Positions 1-5,728 of a stretch of DNA of 6,040 bases are shown one piece after another. Below the pieces are notes generated by a model, which saw nothing but the letters and a program-made list of their open reading frames with translations, was not told the DNA's origin and did not search any database. Numbering within the stretch: the stretch's first letter is position 1; each line of letters opens with the position of its first letter. Origin of the DNA: an uncultured Bacilli bacterium (lineage in GTDB: Bacteria > Bacillota_I > Bacilli_A > RF39 > UBA660); the NCBI GenBank assembly GCA_947587115.1, contig CANPXY010000068.1:1-6040 (forward strand). The letters are read 5' to 3'. The translations under genes and the position numbers were made by a program.

Positions 1-1013
1 GTTCCATCTTGATCATCTGTCGCTGTATAGCCTGGCTCAGTATATTCGTCCCCTTGATAGATCTCCATGTTCTCATTACCATTTAAAGTAAGGGTTGGTG
101 GCGTTGTATCTTTTTCATATACATTGATGGTTCTTACCGCTATACCTTCATTGTTATGGCTATCGTTTACTCTATAATAGACATAGTATACTCCTACATT
201 GTTGGTGTTGATCTCCTGAACCGTAGTAGTCTCTTGACCATTGTAATATTCGATACTTTTCTTTGCTGCCGTCGTCGCGATACTTTCATCGACATCATCC
301 ACAATGCTTGCAATTCCTGGTTCTGTATAATCAGATCCTTTCATGATTTCTTCTGTACGCTTACCCTTCAAAGTAATTACTGGTGGAACCGTATCTTCAT
401 ATTCCCCTTCGATTGCTTGCACAGCTTCAACGACAATCTTCGTTTTATAATTTTTTCCTTGGGCATCATTGCCGACTTCTTCAGCTACCCACATCTTAAT
501 CTCGTAGCTTACTTCTTCTCCTACAGGTAATGGAGCATCCGTTTCAATGATCAATTCACTATCCAATGTACTTAATAATTGCGGTTTAGAATAAGCCCCA
601 CCATCTTTTTTATAACTGATCTTTACTTGATCACGACTGAGCATTGTACTTGGACTAGTCGTATCTTCTTCTAGACGAACACGATAGACGGCATCGACAT
701 TTCCTTTTCCATTGTTAGAAATCGTAAAAGTATAAGGAGCCGTTTCTTGACCTTTCTCATCACTAAGTGGCATCGTATTATTTAAAATTACTTTGCTTCC
801 CTCTTTAAAATTAACTTCAAAAATACCCGCTACAATTACTTGTTCTTTTGTACCATTCAACGTCGTAGAAAAAATTGCATAACTTGTACCCAATAATACT
901 AAAATACCAAGTAAAATACTGCCCGCCATGATTGCCATCTGACGAACTGCTTTTTTCCTAAGCGTCTTTGCTTTTTCTGGATCTTGTTTCAATATTACTT
1001 TTTTAATAGCCAT
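1..1013 (-). CDS. TasA-like membrane-anchored surface protein with Ig-like (DUF5011-type) repeats, C-terminus cut off by window edge
   Basis: Open frame from ATG at 1013 to the window edge: 337 complete codons, no stop, so the C-terminus is missing. Residues 1-26 are strongly basic. A hydrophobic segment at about 27-47 ends in GTSYAIFS, resembling the GGTWAAFND end of Bacillus TasA signal peptides. A beta-rich stalk follows (about 58-200; landmarks MPLSDEKG, PYTFTISNNG, SYEIKMWVAEEVGN, KIVVEAV). From about 207 come Ig-like modules: one opens with DTVPPVITLKG and YTEPGI, the next with DTTPPTLTLNG and YTEPGYTATDD, the usual DUF5011/Cry22-like signature. The stalk matches that of the protein at 4354-5700, so the two are paralogues. 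The start is fixed by AAGGTGG at 1019-1025 and a promoter at 1049-1077. Likely role: extracellular stalk or fibre component projecting Ig-like domains. A sorting signal, if present, lies outside the window. Family assignment is by eye; function is inferred. Confidence 0.85.
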   Translation of the reverse strand, partial: MAIKKVILKQDPEKAKTLRKKAVRQMAIMAGSILLGILVLLGTSYAIFSTTLNGTKEQVIVAGIFEVNFKEGSKVILNNTMPLSDEKGQETAPYTFTISNNGKGNVDAVYRVRLEEDTTSPSTMLSRDQVKISYKKDGGAYSKPQLLSTLDSELIIETDAPLPVGEEVSYEIKMWVAEEVGNDAQGKNYKTKIVVEAVQAIEGEYEDTVPPVITLKGKRTEEIMKGSDYTEPGIASIVDDVDESIATTAAKKSIEYYNGQETTTVQEINTNNVGVYYVYYRVNDSHNNEGIAVRTINVYEKDTTPPTLTLNGNENMEIYQGDEYTEPGYTATDDQDG

Positions 1014-1018
1014 TCTAT

Positions 1019-1025
1019 CCACCTT
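1019..1025 (-). promoter_or_regulatory. Ribosome binding site for the Ig-like surface protein
   Basis: AAGGTGG on the minus strand, five bases before the ATG at 1013. It supports this start for a gene that has no stop inside the window. Confidence 0.75.
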
Positions 1026-1048
1026 ATCCTTTTCTAGTATCCAATTTT

Positions 1049-1077
1049 ATTGTAACACAAAAACCATGTATTAGCAA
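1049..1077 (-). promoter_or_regulatory. Sigma-A promoter for the Ig-like surface protein
   Basis: On the minus strand, -35 TTGCTA (1072-1077) and -10 TACAAT (1049-1054) are 17 bases apart. TGT directly before the -10 gives an extended -10 (TGn). The predicted transcript starts near 1042, about 30 bases before the ATG. The promoter begins only 34 bases after the carboxypeptidase stop. No convincing terminator lies between the two, so some read-through from upstream may add to expression. Confidence 0.75.
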
Positions 1078-1110
1078 AAAAATTCATCAACTTTTTCAAC
1101 TAGACACCCG

Positions 1111-2214
1111 TTAGACAAGATGGAACTCTGAAATATAAGATTTTAAATGAAACCATTCTAAAATTCGCTCGAACCACCCTTTCTTTTCCTTTTTCACAGA
1201 AACAAAGATGGGAACCGTCTTGATGGTCTCGTCTTTCAGTGAAACAACGACATTGCCCACTTGATCTTGATCCTGATAATTTTCAAGTTGATCGATTTGA
1301 ATCAAGACCTTAACATCTTCACATTCCTTCTCTGTAAGCGGATAAGAGAACGATTCTTTAACGTAAACTGGATCTTGATAAAAGTTTTGATCAATGGCGA
1401 ACGTATCTTTATCGATAATCTGATAATTCTGGTAATTTTCATAGCCATATTGATAGAGATTGGTATGAGAAATATATTCATCCGGATCATTCAACGTGAC
1501 AGCCGTCAAAGCCAAAGTATCTTTTAATGCCGTCGTAACTAGAGTTCTTCCAGCACTAGGAGTATAACCGGTCTTCCCACCTGTAGCAAATTCATAACTC
1601 GATAGAAGTTTATTACGATTATACCAAAGATAAGTTTTGCCATCCCCCTTTAAAATGTATTTCTTAGTTCCAGAGATCTTACGATACTCATCCAATTGAT
1701 TGGCATAACTGGATAAAATTGCCATATCCCGTGCCGTCGAATAATTCTGTGTCACTTCATCCAAACCATGAGAGTTCGCAAAAACAGTATTTTTCATTCC
1801 GATTTCTTTTGCCTTATCATTCATCATTTCTACAAATTTTTCTTCATTCCCACCAATATAGGTCGCAATGACAATCGCCGCATCATTACCACTGCGTAAT
1901 AACAATCCATACACAAGATCCCGCAAAGACATCTTTTCCCCTAGTTCGATATAGATATTCGATCCATACATCGTCAATACTTCTTCTCCCACCGTCACAA
2001 TTTCATCTAACTTTCCCGATTCGATGGCTAACGTAGCCGTCATAATCTTGGTAATGGACGCGATGAGTCGCTTTTCATCCGGATTTTTTTGATAAAGTAC
2101 GCGTCCACTATCCATATCCATTAAGATGGCACTGCTCCCTGTCACACTGATGGCCAAAACTTCTTTTGGAAATAATAGAATTAAAAATAAGACGACCAAA
2201 ATTATTTTTTTCAT
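1111..2214 (-). CDS. D-alanyl-D-alanine carboxypeptidase, penicillin-binding protein 5 family (peptidase S11)
   Basis: Low-molecular-weight penicillin-binding protein of 367 residues. The family removes the terminal D-Ala from peptidoglycan stem peptides outside the membrane, limiting crosslinking. A signal peptide (MKK, then a hydrophobic run) ends at about residue 21 (VLA). All three active-site motifs are present: SITK at 53-56 with the nucleophile Ser53, SGN at 108-110, and KTG at 214-216 (GGKTGYTPSAGRT). A beta-rich C-terminal domain spans about 265-340, and the amphipathic stretch WFERILEWFHLK (about 347-358) suits a membrane-surface anchor as in PBP5/DacF. Length and motif spacing are typical, so the enzyme should be active. 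I chose ATG 2214 rather than the in-frame GTG at 2223, because that GTG lies inside the ribosome site AGGTGAT. A terminator ends just upstream, so the gene probably has its own promoter. Sure of family; dacA versus dacF naming cannot be settled. Confidence 0.95.
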   Translation of the reverse strand: MKKIILVVLFLILLFPKEVLAISVTGSSAILMDMDSGRVLYQKNPDEKRLIASITKIMTATLAIESGKLDEIVTVGEEVLTMYGSNIYIELGEKMSLRDLVYGLLLRSGNDAAIVIATYIGGNEEKFVEMMNDKAKEIGMKNTVFANSHGLDEVTQNYSTARDMAILSSYANQLDEYRKISGTKKYILKGDGKTYLWYNRNKLLSSYEFATGGKTGYTPSAGRTLVTTALKDTLALTAVTLNDPDEYISHTNLYQYGYENYQNYQIIDKDTFAIDQNFYQDPVYVKESFSYPLTEKECEDVKVLIQIDQLENYQDQDQVGNVVVSLKDETIKTVPIFVSVKKEKKGWFERILEWFHLKSYISEFHLV

Positions 2215-2218
2215 TCGT

Positions 2219-2225
2219 ATCACCT
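2219..2225 (-). promoter_or_regulatory. Ribosome binding site that decides the carboxypeptidase start
   Basis: AGGTGAT on the minus strand, four to five bases before ATG 2214. The longer reading of the gene would start at GTG 2221-2223, which is part of this site and has no ribosome site of its own. The ATG start is therefore preferred, giving 367 rather than 370 residues. Confidence 0.8.
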
Positions 2226-2231
2226 AATTTC

Positions 2232-2237
2232 ATCATA
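2232..2237 (-). promoter_or_regulatory. Possible -10 element for the carboxypeptidase
   Basis: TATGAT on the minus strand is a 5/6 match to the sigma-A -10 box, in the short gap between the upstream terminator and the gene. I find no good -35 at the right distance, and the leader would be only about 10 bases, just enough to hold the ribosome site. Weak call. The alternative is leaky read-through of the terminator. Confidence 0.3.
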
Positions 2238-2260
2238 TGTATTAAAAATTTTGTTCATGA

Positions 2261-2284
2261 AAAAAGAGGAGTTTTTCTCCTCTT
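2261..2284 (-). terminator. Rho-independent terminator of the sortase operon
   Basis: On the minus strand AAGAGGAG and CTCCTCTT form a perfect 8-bp stem around a loop of five A, followed by a run of T. It lies about 97 bases after the stop of the membrane-protein gene and 46 bases before the carboxypeptidase start. It most likely ends the sortase/membrane-protein transcript. Its position would also allow it to act as an attenuator for the carboxypeptidase. Confidence 0.85.
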
Positions 2285-2380
2285 GGTAGTGATATATCAG
2301 CGATAATACGTTCTACTATAATCGATTGAATACGATCTCTTTTAGTTTTTCAAACTTATTTGCAACCGGAAATCATTCAA

Positions 2381-2965
2381 TTAAGAATGATGAAAGAAAT
2401 GTTTTCGTATCAACTGAACATAATGTGCAATTAAAAGTGTCAACAACCAAAATATAAATAAGATCATACTGATTTGTAAAACAATCGTCATATCAGTTGA
2501 TTGATACATCATAATCCTACTGGAAACATCGATTTTTTTCGTAATTACCAAAAGTAAAAAGACGCTGAAAAGAAATTGAATAATCGTAAAAAAGGCAACA
2601 TTGATTCGTTTGATCACAAGGGAAAAACGTTTGCTGAAAATCGTATAGACAAATACCAAATAAGAAAATCCTAAAACGATGACATAGATCGCCAAAGATG
2701 GGAAATAAAGATTCAAAACTAACTGTCCCATCAAATAATCAATTCCTAAGAAAATACTCTTATGGTATCCTAAAATGGCAAAAATCATCAAAGTTAAAAA
2801 CAAAACAGAAATACAAATTTTAACGACAACATTGTCACGTTTAACATTTAAAAATAAAAAGCAAAATAGCAAGACAAAAATAACAAACAAGCCAAAATAA
2901 ATTGGTGATGAAATCAACAATTGACCAAGTTTAATAAGTTGTCCAAAAAAAGATGTAGGTATCAT
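2381..2965 (-). CDS. Five-helix integral membrane protein of unknown function, coupled to sortase
   Basis: I do not recognise this family. The 194-residue protein is very hydrophobic, with about five membrane segments at roughly 21-40, 47-66, 82-109, 121-141 and 160-184. Short basic loops (NVKRDN at 40-45, SKRFSLVIKR at 111-120, ITKKID at 141-146) and a basic, His-rich tail (IRKHFFHHS) help set topology. There is no signal peptide, lipobox or enzymatic motif that I can identify. It starts 10 bases after the sortase stop, and the sortase TAG stop lies within its ribosome site (TAGGAGGAT, then ATG after four bases). The two are therefore almost certainly made together by translational coupling. 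This suggests a role with the sortase, for example as a membrane scaffold or substrate-handling partner, but that is inference from context only. The operon terminator follows at 2261-2284. Confidence 0.85.
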   Translation of the reverse strand: MIPTSFFGQLIKLGQLLISSPIYFGLFVIFVLLFCFLFLNVKRDNVVVKICISVLFLTLMIFAILGYHKSIFLGIDYLMGQLVLNLYFPSLAIYVIVLGFSYLVFVYTIFSKRFSLVIKRINVAFFTIIQFLFSVFLLLVITKKIDVSSRIMMYQSTDMTIVLQISMILFIFWLLTLLIAHYVQLIRKHFFHHS

Positions 2966-2975
2966 TTTTATCCTC

Positions 2976-3644
2976 CTATTGCATTGGCATTTGACTTTCT
3001 AACTCTAAGATGTAGACCGTCTGTTTCGTATCATCTTGATAAGTGCACGTAATGAGGGTCATCGTGGTCTTTTCACCATTTCTACGCAATGCCACGGTGC
3101 CTGTCTTTGGTTCATAATAGATATTGACAATTCGATATTGATAACGAACTCCATTATATTCTACATAGGCTACATCCCCAACCGAAAGTTTATATAAGTT
3201 GCGAAAGAAGGAAATAGCTGCCGTCCCAGAATGCGCTACTAAAATGAAATTTCCCTTCTCAACATCTGGATAAGTGGAACTTGGCAATGTCGTAATTGCA
3301 TAATTGATATTATTATAAGGAGAATCTTTTTGAACAAAACCTCGTCTTAAATTAATTTGAGGAATTTCCAATGTACCAATATAAGGTATAGAAACAGAAG
3401 GCTCTTCAATTGGTTCGGGGGTTGCCTCTTCTTCCGGAAGATTTTCTGCCTCCGTCGAAGTTTGAATCTCTGTTTCTTCTTTCTTATTGATCTGTGCCAA
3501 TTGCAAATTCATAAGTTCAAAAGCATCAATTTTTTTCTCTCGAACATAAGAAAATGAAAGCAAAACAATCCCTGCAATCATAAACACAGAACCAATGATA
3601 ATCCATAATCCCTTACGACTTAATTTTTTCTGATTTCCTACCAT
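2976..3644 (-). CDS. Sortase (C60 family transpeptidase), class uncertain
   Basis: Membrane-anchored cysteine transpeptidase of 222 residues. Sortases cut a C-terminal sorting motif in secreted proteins and join them to the cell wall or to each other. A basic start (NQKKLSRK) precedes one membrane segment at about 11-33. An acidic Glu/Pro/Thr-rich linker (about 54-84) leads to the catalytic domain, which opens with the family-typical IGTLEIPQI. The catalytic His is in VAHSG (His138) and the catalytic Cys in TLITCTY (Cys200). Where the third catalytic residue, Arg, is normally found on the next strand, the sequence reads DDTKQTVYILE (Lys207, Gln208); Arg187-Arg188 lie earlier. ATG 3653 directly abuts the ribosome site AGAGGA, whereas ATG 3644 is nine bases from it, so 3644 is chosen. 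It is the first gene of an operon with the membrane protein at 2381-2965. No LPxTG-like substrate motif is visible in the window. Confidence 0.92.
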   Translation of the reverse strand: MVGNQKKLSRKGLWIIIGSVFMIAGIVLLSFSYVREKKIDAFELMNLQLAQINKKEETEIQTSTEAENLPEEEATPEPIEEPSVSIPYIGTLEIPQINLRRGFVQKDSPYNNINYAITTLPSSTYPDVEKGNFILVAHSGTAAISFFRNLYKLSVGDVAYVEYNGVRYQYRIVNIYYEPKTGTVALRRNGEKTTMTLITCTYQDDTKQTVYILELESQMPMQ

Positions 3645-3653
3645 AAAACTCAT

Positions 3654-3659
3654 TCCTCT
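3654..3659 (-). promoter_or_regulatory. Ribosome binding site that decides the sortase start
   Basis: AGAGGA on the minus strand. It directly touches the ATG at 3653 but is nine bases from the in-frame ATG at 3644. The latter spacing is workable and the former is not, so translation probably begins three codons later than the longest frame suggests. Confidence 0.7.
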
Positions 3660-3682
3660 ATCAGATCGTCTATTCTATGATC

Positions 3683-3711
3683 AGTATAACAAAACTTATG
3701 AAATATTTCAA
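3683..3711 (-). promoter_or_regulatory. Sigma-A promoter of the sortase operon
   Basis: On the minus strand, -35 TTGAAA (3706-3711) and -10 TATACT (3683-3688) are exactly 17 bases apart, each a 5/6 match to consensus. Predicted transcription start is near 3676, giving a leader of about 30 bases. The promoter lies just after the lipoprotein terminator, so the sortase pair is an independent transcription unit. Confidence 0.85.
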
Positions 3712-3718
3712 GGACTAC

Positions 3719-3745
3719 AAAAAAAGAACTATAAAAATAGCTCTT
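3719..3745 (-). terminator. Rho-independent terminator after the lipoprotein gene
   Basis: On the minus strand AAGAGCTAT and ATAGTTCTT form a 9-bp stem with one G-U pair around a four-T loop, followed by a run of T. The stem begins immediately after the lipoprotein stop codon (TAG, 3746-3748). Confidence 0.85.
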
Positions 3746-4282
3746 CTAATAATCGTATAATCCATGAATTTTCTCGCGATCCACTTCTGATACATCATCT
3801 AAAACCCATTTCTTATCATTCTTAGTAAGTGTCATAGTAAGCGTATATTTTACTTTATCTTTGACATTTTTGAGTGACTGAATGCGATAGTCCATATATT
3901 TTTCTTGATTAATAGCCCCTGGGGTATTAGTAGCCTCTTCATCTAAAAACTCCTCTTGATGTTCATCAAGATAATCTTCCGCTTCTTCGATTGCTTTATG
4001 ATAATCAAAAACCTCGATTTCAACTTCCACCGTTGCTGCATCTCCATTGACAGTTTCATCTTTAATTTTGTAAGACAAGTTTTGATATTGTTTTTTCATC
4101 AAGTCTTTATAATCTTTCTTTTGTTGATCTGTCATTGTCCCCTCTTCTTCAATTACATCATCCAACTGCTCCAATACCACTTGATCCATCGTCTGATATT
4201 TTCCTAAGAATTCTTCGACCCGTTTAGTAGGCGTATTCATCATATCCGTACATCCAGTAAAAAGCAAAATCCCCATTACCAT
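3746..4282 (-). CDS. Small putative lipoprotein, unknown function, with a damaged or mis-started signal peptide
   Basis: The 178-residue frame starts MVMGILLFTGC, so Cys11 sits in a lipobox-like LFTGC. After it comes a highly charged domain: helical Lys/Glu-rich stretches (about 18-70 and 95-117), strands (VEVEIEVFDY, TLTMTLTKN) and a closing KWVLDDVSE. This layout resembles small NTF2-like/DUF4878-type lipoproteins, a tentative comparison. As it stands the signal peptide lacks the basic residues a lipoprotein needs, and there is no ribosome site. Reading upstream in frame gives TTG-TAT-AAA-AAT-TTC-TAG-ATT-ATA-GTA before ATG 4282. If the TAG were a sense codon, the protein would begin MYKNF-x-IIVMVMG, a normal lipoprotein signal. 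The upstream terminator's T-run sits exactly here. The mature domain looks intact and codon use is ordinary, so the 5' end may be recently damaged, a sequencing error, or leaderless. A gene is likely; functionality is uncertain. Confidence 0.7.
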   Translation of the reverse strand: MVMGILLFTGCTDMMNTPTKRVEEFLGKYQTMDQVVLEQLDDVIEEEGTMTDQQKKDYKDLMKKQYQNLSYKIKDETVNGDAATVEVEIEVFDYHKAIEEAEDYLDEHQEEFLDEEATNTPGAINQEKYMDYRIQSLKNVKDKVKYTLTMTLTKNDKKWVLDDVSEVDREKIHGLYDY

Positions 4283-4307
4283 TACTATAATCTAGAAATT
4301 TTTATAC

Positions 4308-4336
4308 AAAAAAGAAACGATCAATTGTCGCTTCTT
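4308..4336 (-). terminator. Rho-independent terminator of the DUF6273 surface protein gene
   Basis: On the minus strand AAGAAGCGA and TCGTTTCTT form a 9-bp stem with one G-U pair and a seven-base loop, followed by a run of T. It begins 17 bases after the stop codon at 4354-4356. Its T-run leads straight into the damaged start region of the lipoprotein gene. Confidence 0.85.
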
Positions 4337-4353
4337 AAAAATTCTTATTTAGC

Positions 4354-5700
4354 TTAACCAATTCTAAAAGCTGGAGAAACTCCACCGTTTTGATCGGTAG
4401 GAGAACTCCATGACAGACCACCAATTGTATTTACACATGTATGTCCCCATAGATTGTTCAAAGCAGCAGTACGTAAAAACCAGAAAGCGGAACCTCCACC
4501 TGTAGGTTGCTTTTTGGCAGCGTCATAAAAAGTAGTTGTCACTGCTTGACCCCGGTAATAGTCGAGTTGCCTTGTTGCAGTTATTGCTGAATCAAGCATA
4601 GTGACTCTTTCAGCATAAATGTCGTGATAAATTTCTGTTATTGAGAACAAATATAGGAAATCTTCTGTTTTAAAGTTGGCAGAATCGTTAGGGCCATAGC
4701 CCGATATTGCTCGGGTCTTAATGATCCCCAATTTTAAATCTTCTGGTAGTGCACTATAAATCTCAGTATTGAGGTACTCCCTCATACTGCTTTGTTCCCA
4801 TCCGCCTACATTCAGATTCTGATTTTCTTGAGACATTCTATGTCGCGTTATAATATCTTTAAATTCTATTACAAAACCACAGGCTGTCTCTGAAAAATCT
4901 GCTCGAGTGCAATCTTCTGTTGTTGTTTTATTCGCAATACGTAGCGTTTGTGTTCCCCATTCGCCACCCATTTTTATTTCTTTCGTGTCTCCCACGTTGT
5001 ATTTACTGGTATTTCCATTTCTCACATTGTTGATGATCGTTGCCCAATCATCGCTAGCAAAAACGTTAGGACCTGGCGCATTGGCAGTCAACTCTACAAC
5101 AATTTTTCCGTGAAAATGCTTGCCTAAAATTTCATTTCCTGCCGTATCCGAAATCCACATCTTAAGTTCATAGTTTCTTGTTTTCCCTGCTTCGAGAAAT
5201 CCTGTATCCAAAGTATAGTTATCTGTTTCTCCTAAAACATGTATAGGACCACCATTCAAACTATACTTTAAAACTTCTTTAGGAAGTTGATTTCCTTCAC
5301 ATTCGTCTGCTTCGATCATAGCTTCGTCATCCGCAATTCGAATTGTATAGTTACTTCCTAACGTTCCAGTATCCGTAATTTTAAATTTATATCCATTACT
5401 TGCCAAACCCGTCGCATCAGAAACAGGATATACATCTGCTAAATTGATAATATCTCCCAACCCGTCACCCGTATCTTCATACTCAACAACGAGAGTTCCA
5501 AGGTCGATTTGGTTGTAATCTTTCGATTTATTGACAGAAGAAAAGATGGCATAACTACTACCTAAAATAACGGCACTCACAGCAAAAACAGAAAGCATGA
5601 TCATATAAAGCTCTCTTCTTACCAGCCGCTTCATTTCCTTTTTAGAAGGCTTTTGCTTATTCGACTTCTCTATGTAAACCTTTTTTCTTCCACTAAACAT
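4354..5700 (-). CDS. TasA-like membrane-anchored surface protein with C-terminal DUF6273 lectin-like module
   Basis: Predicted surface protein of 448 residues. A basic region (1-30) precedes a membrane segment at about 31-49 ending in GSSYAIFSS, the TasA/SipW-substrate-like pattern. A beta-rich stalk (about 62-206) carries YPVSDATG, YKFKITDTG, LKYSLNGG, YELKMWISDTAGNE and KIVVELT. It parallels the stalk of the protein at 1-1013 block by block, including an extra hydrophilic insert near 125-140. From about 217 comes a DUF6273-type domain: YNVGDTKEIKMG, TLRIAN, paired Cys264/Cys274 that may form a disulfide, GGWEQSSMREYLN, YSALPEDL, NDSANFKTEDFLYLFS, RQLDYY, then GGGSAFWFLRTA and the terminal GVSPAFRIG. 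Relatives as I recall them have WWLRSA here. There is no LPxTG motif and no C-terminal helix, so anchoring is N-terminal. Start: ATG 5700 with AAGGTGAGG upstream. Own promoter and terminator make a single-gene unit. Likely display or binding function; the ligand is unknown. Confidence 0.88.
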   Translation of the reverse strand: MFSGRKKVYIEKSNKQKPSKKEMKRLVRRELYMIMLSVFAVSAVILGSSYAIFSSVNKSKDYNQIDLGTLVVEYEDTGDGLGDIINLADVYPVSDATGLASNGYKFKITDTGTLGSNYTIRIADDEAMIEADECEGNQLPKEVLKYSLNGGPIHVLGETDNYTLDTGFLEAGKTRNYELKMWISDTAGNEILGKHFHGKIVVELTANAPGPNVFASDDWATIINNVRNGNTSKYNVGDTKEIKMGGEWGTQTLRIANKTTTEDCTRADFSETACGFVIEFKDIITRHRMSQENQNLNVGGWEQSSMREYLNTEIYSALPEDLKLGIIKTRAISGYGPNDSANFKTEDFLYLFSITEIYHDIYAERVTMLDSAITATRQLDYYRGQAVTTTFYDAAKKQPTGGGSAFWFLRTAALNNLWGHTCVNTIGGLSWSSPTDQNGGVSPAFRIG

Positions 5701-5705
5701 ATTGC

Positions 5706-5714
5706 CCTCACCTT
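5706..5714 (-). promoter_or_regulatory. Ribosome binding site for the DUF6273 surface protein
   Basis: AAGGTGAGG on the minus strand, five bases before ATG 5700. It confirms the start of this surface protein. Confidence 0.75.
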
Positions 5715-5728
5715 ACTATATCAATTTT

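Noticed and set aside
156..530. Open frame of 124 codons on the plus strand
   Set aside because: It is the antisense shadow of the Ig-like surface protein, has no ribosome site, and its composition looks like reverse-complemented coding sequence. The other plus-strand frames at 1261-1527, 3357-3557, 3956-4207 and 4907-5113 were dismissed on the same grounds, as was the minus-strand frame at 1302-1490 inside the carboxypeptidase.
1078..1110. Possible terminator for the carboxypeptidase (T-run with repeated GTTGA elements on the minus strand)
   Set aside because: The repeated elements are direct rather than inverted, so no stable stem forms. Only A-T pairing around the T-run is possible.
2290..2299. 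Perfect 10-base palindrome TGATATATCA as a possible operator
   Set aside because: It is short and A/T-rich, with no promoter beside it and no second copy near any promoter in the window. Such palindromes are common by chance in this base composition.
2313..2366. Short minus-strand peptide FEKLKEIVFNRL in the gap after the membrane-protein gene, resembling the first residues of an acyl carrier protein
   Set aside because: There is no start codon after the upstream in-frame TGA, two stops follow at once, and the match is too short to exceed chance. At most a decayed remnant, and no later part of an acyl carrier protein (DSL motif) is present.
4292..4294. Reading the in-frame TAG before the lipoprotein as a recoded sense codon
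   Set aside because: TAG is used as a normal stop by the sortase and by the lipoprotein itself, and no suppressor or pyrrolysine gene is seen in the window. Decay, error or a downstream start are simpler.
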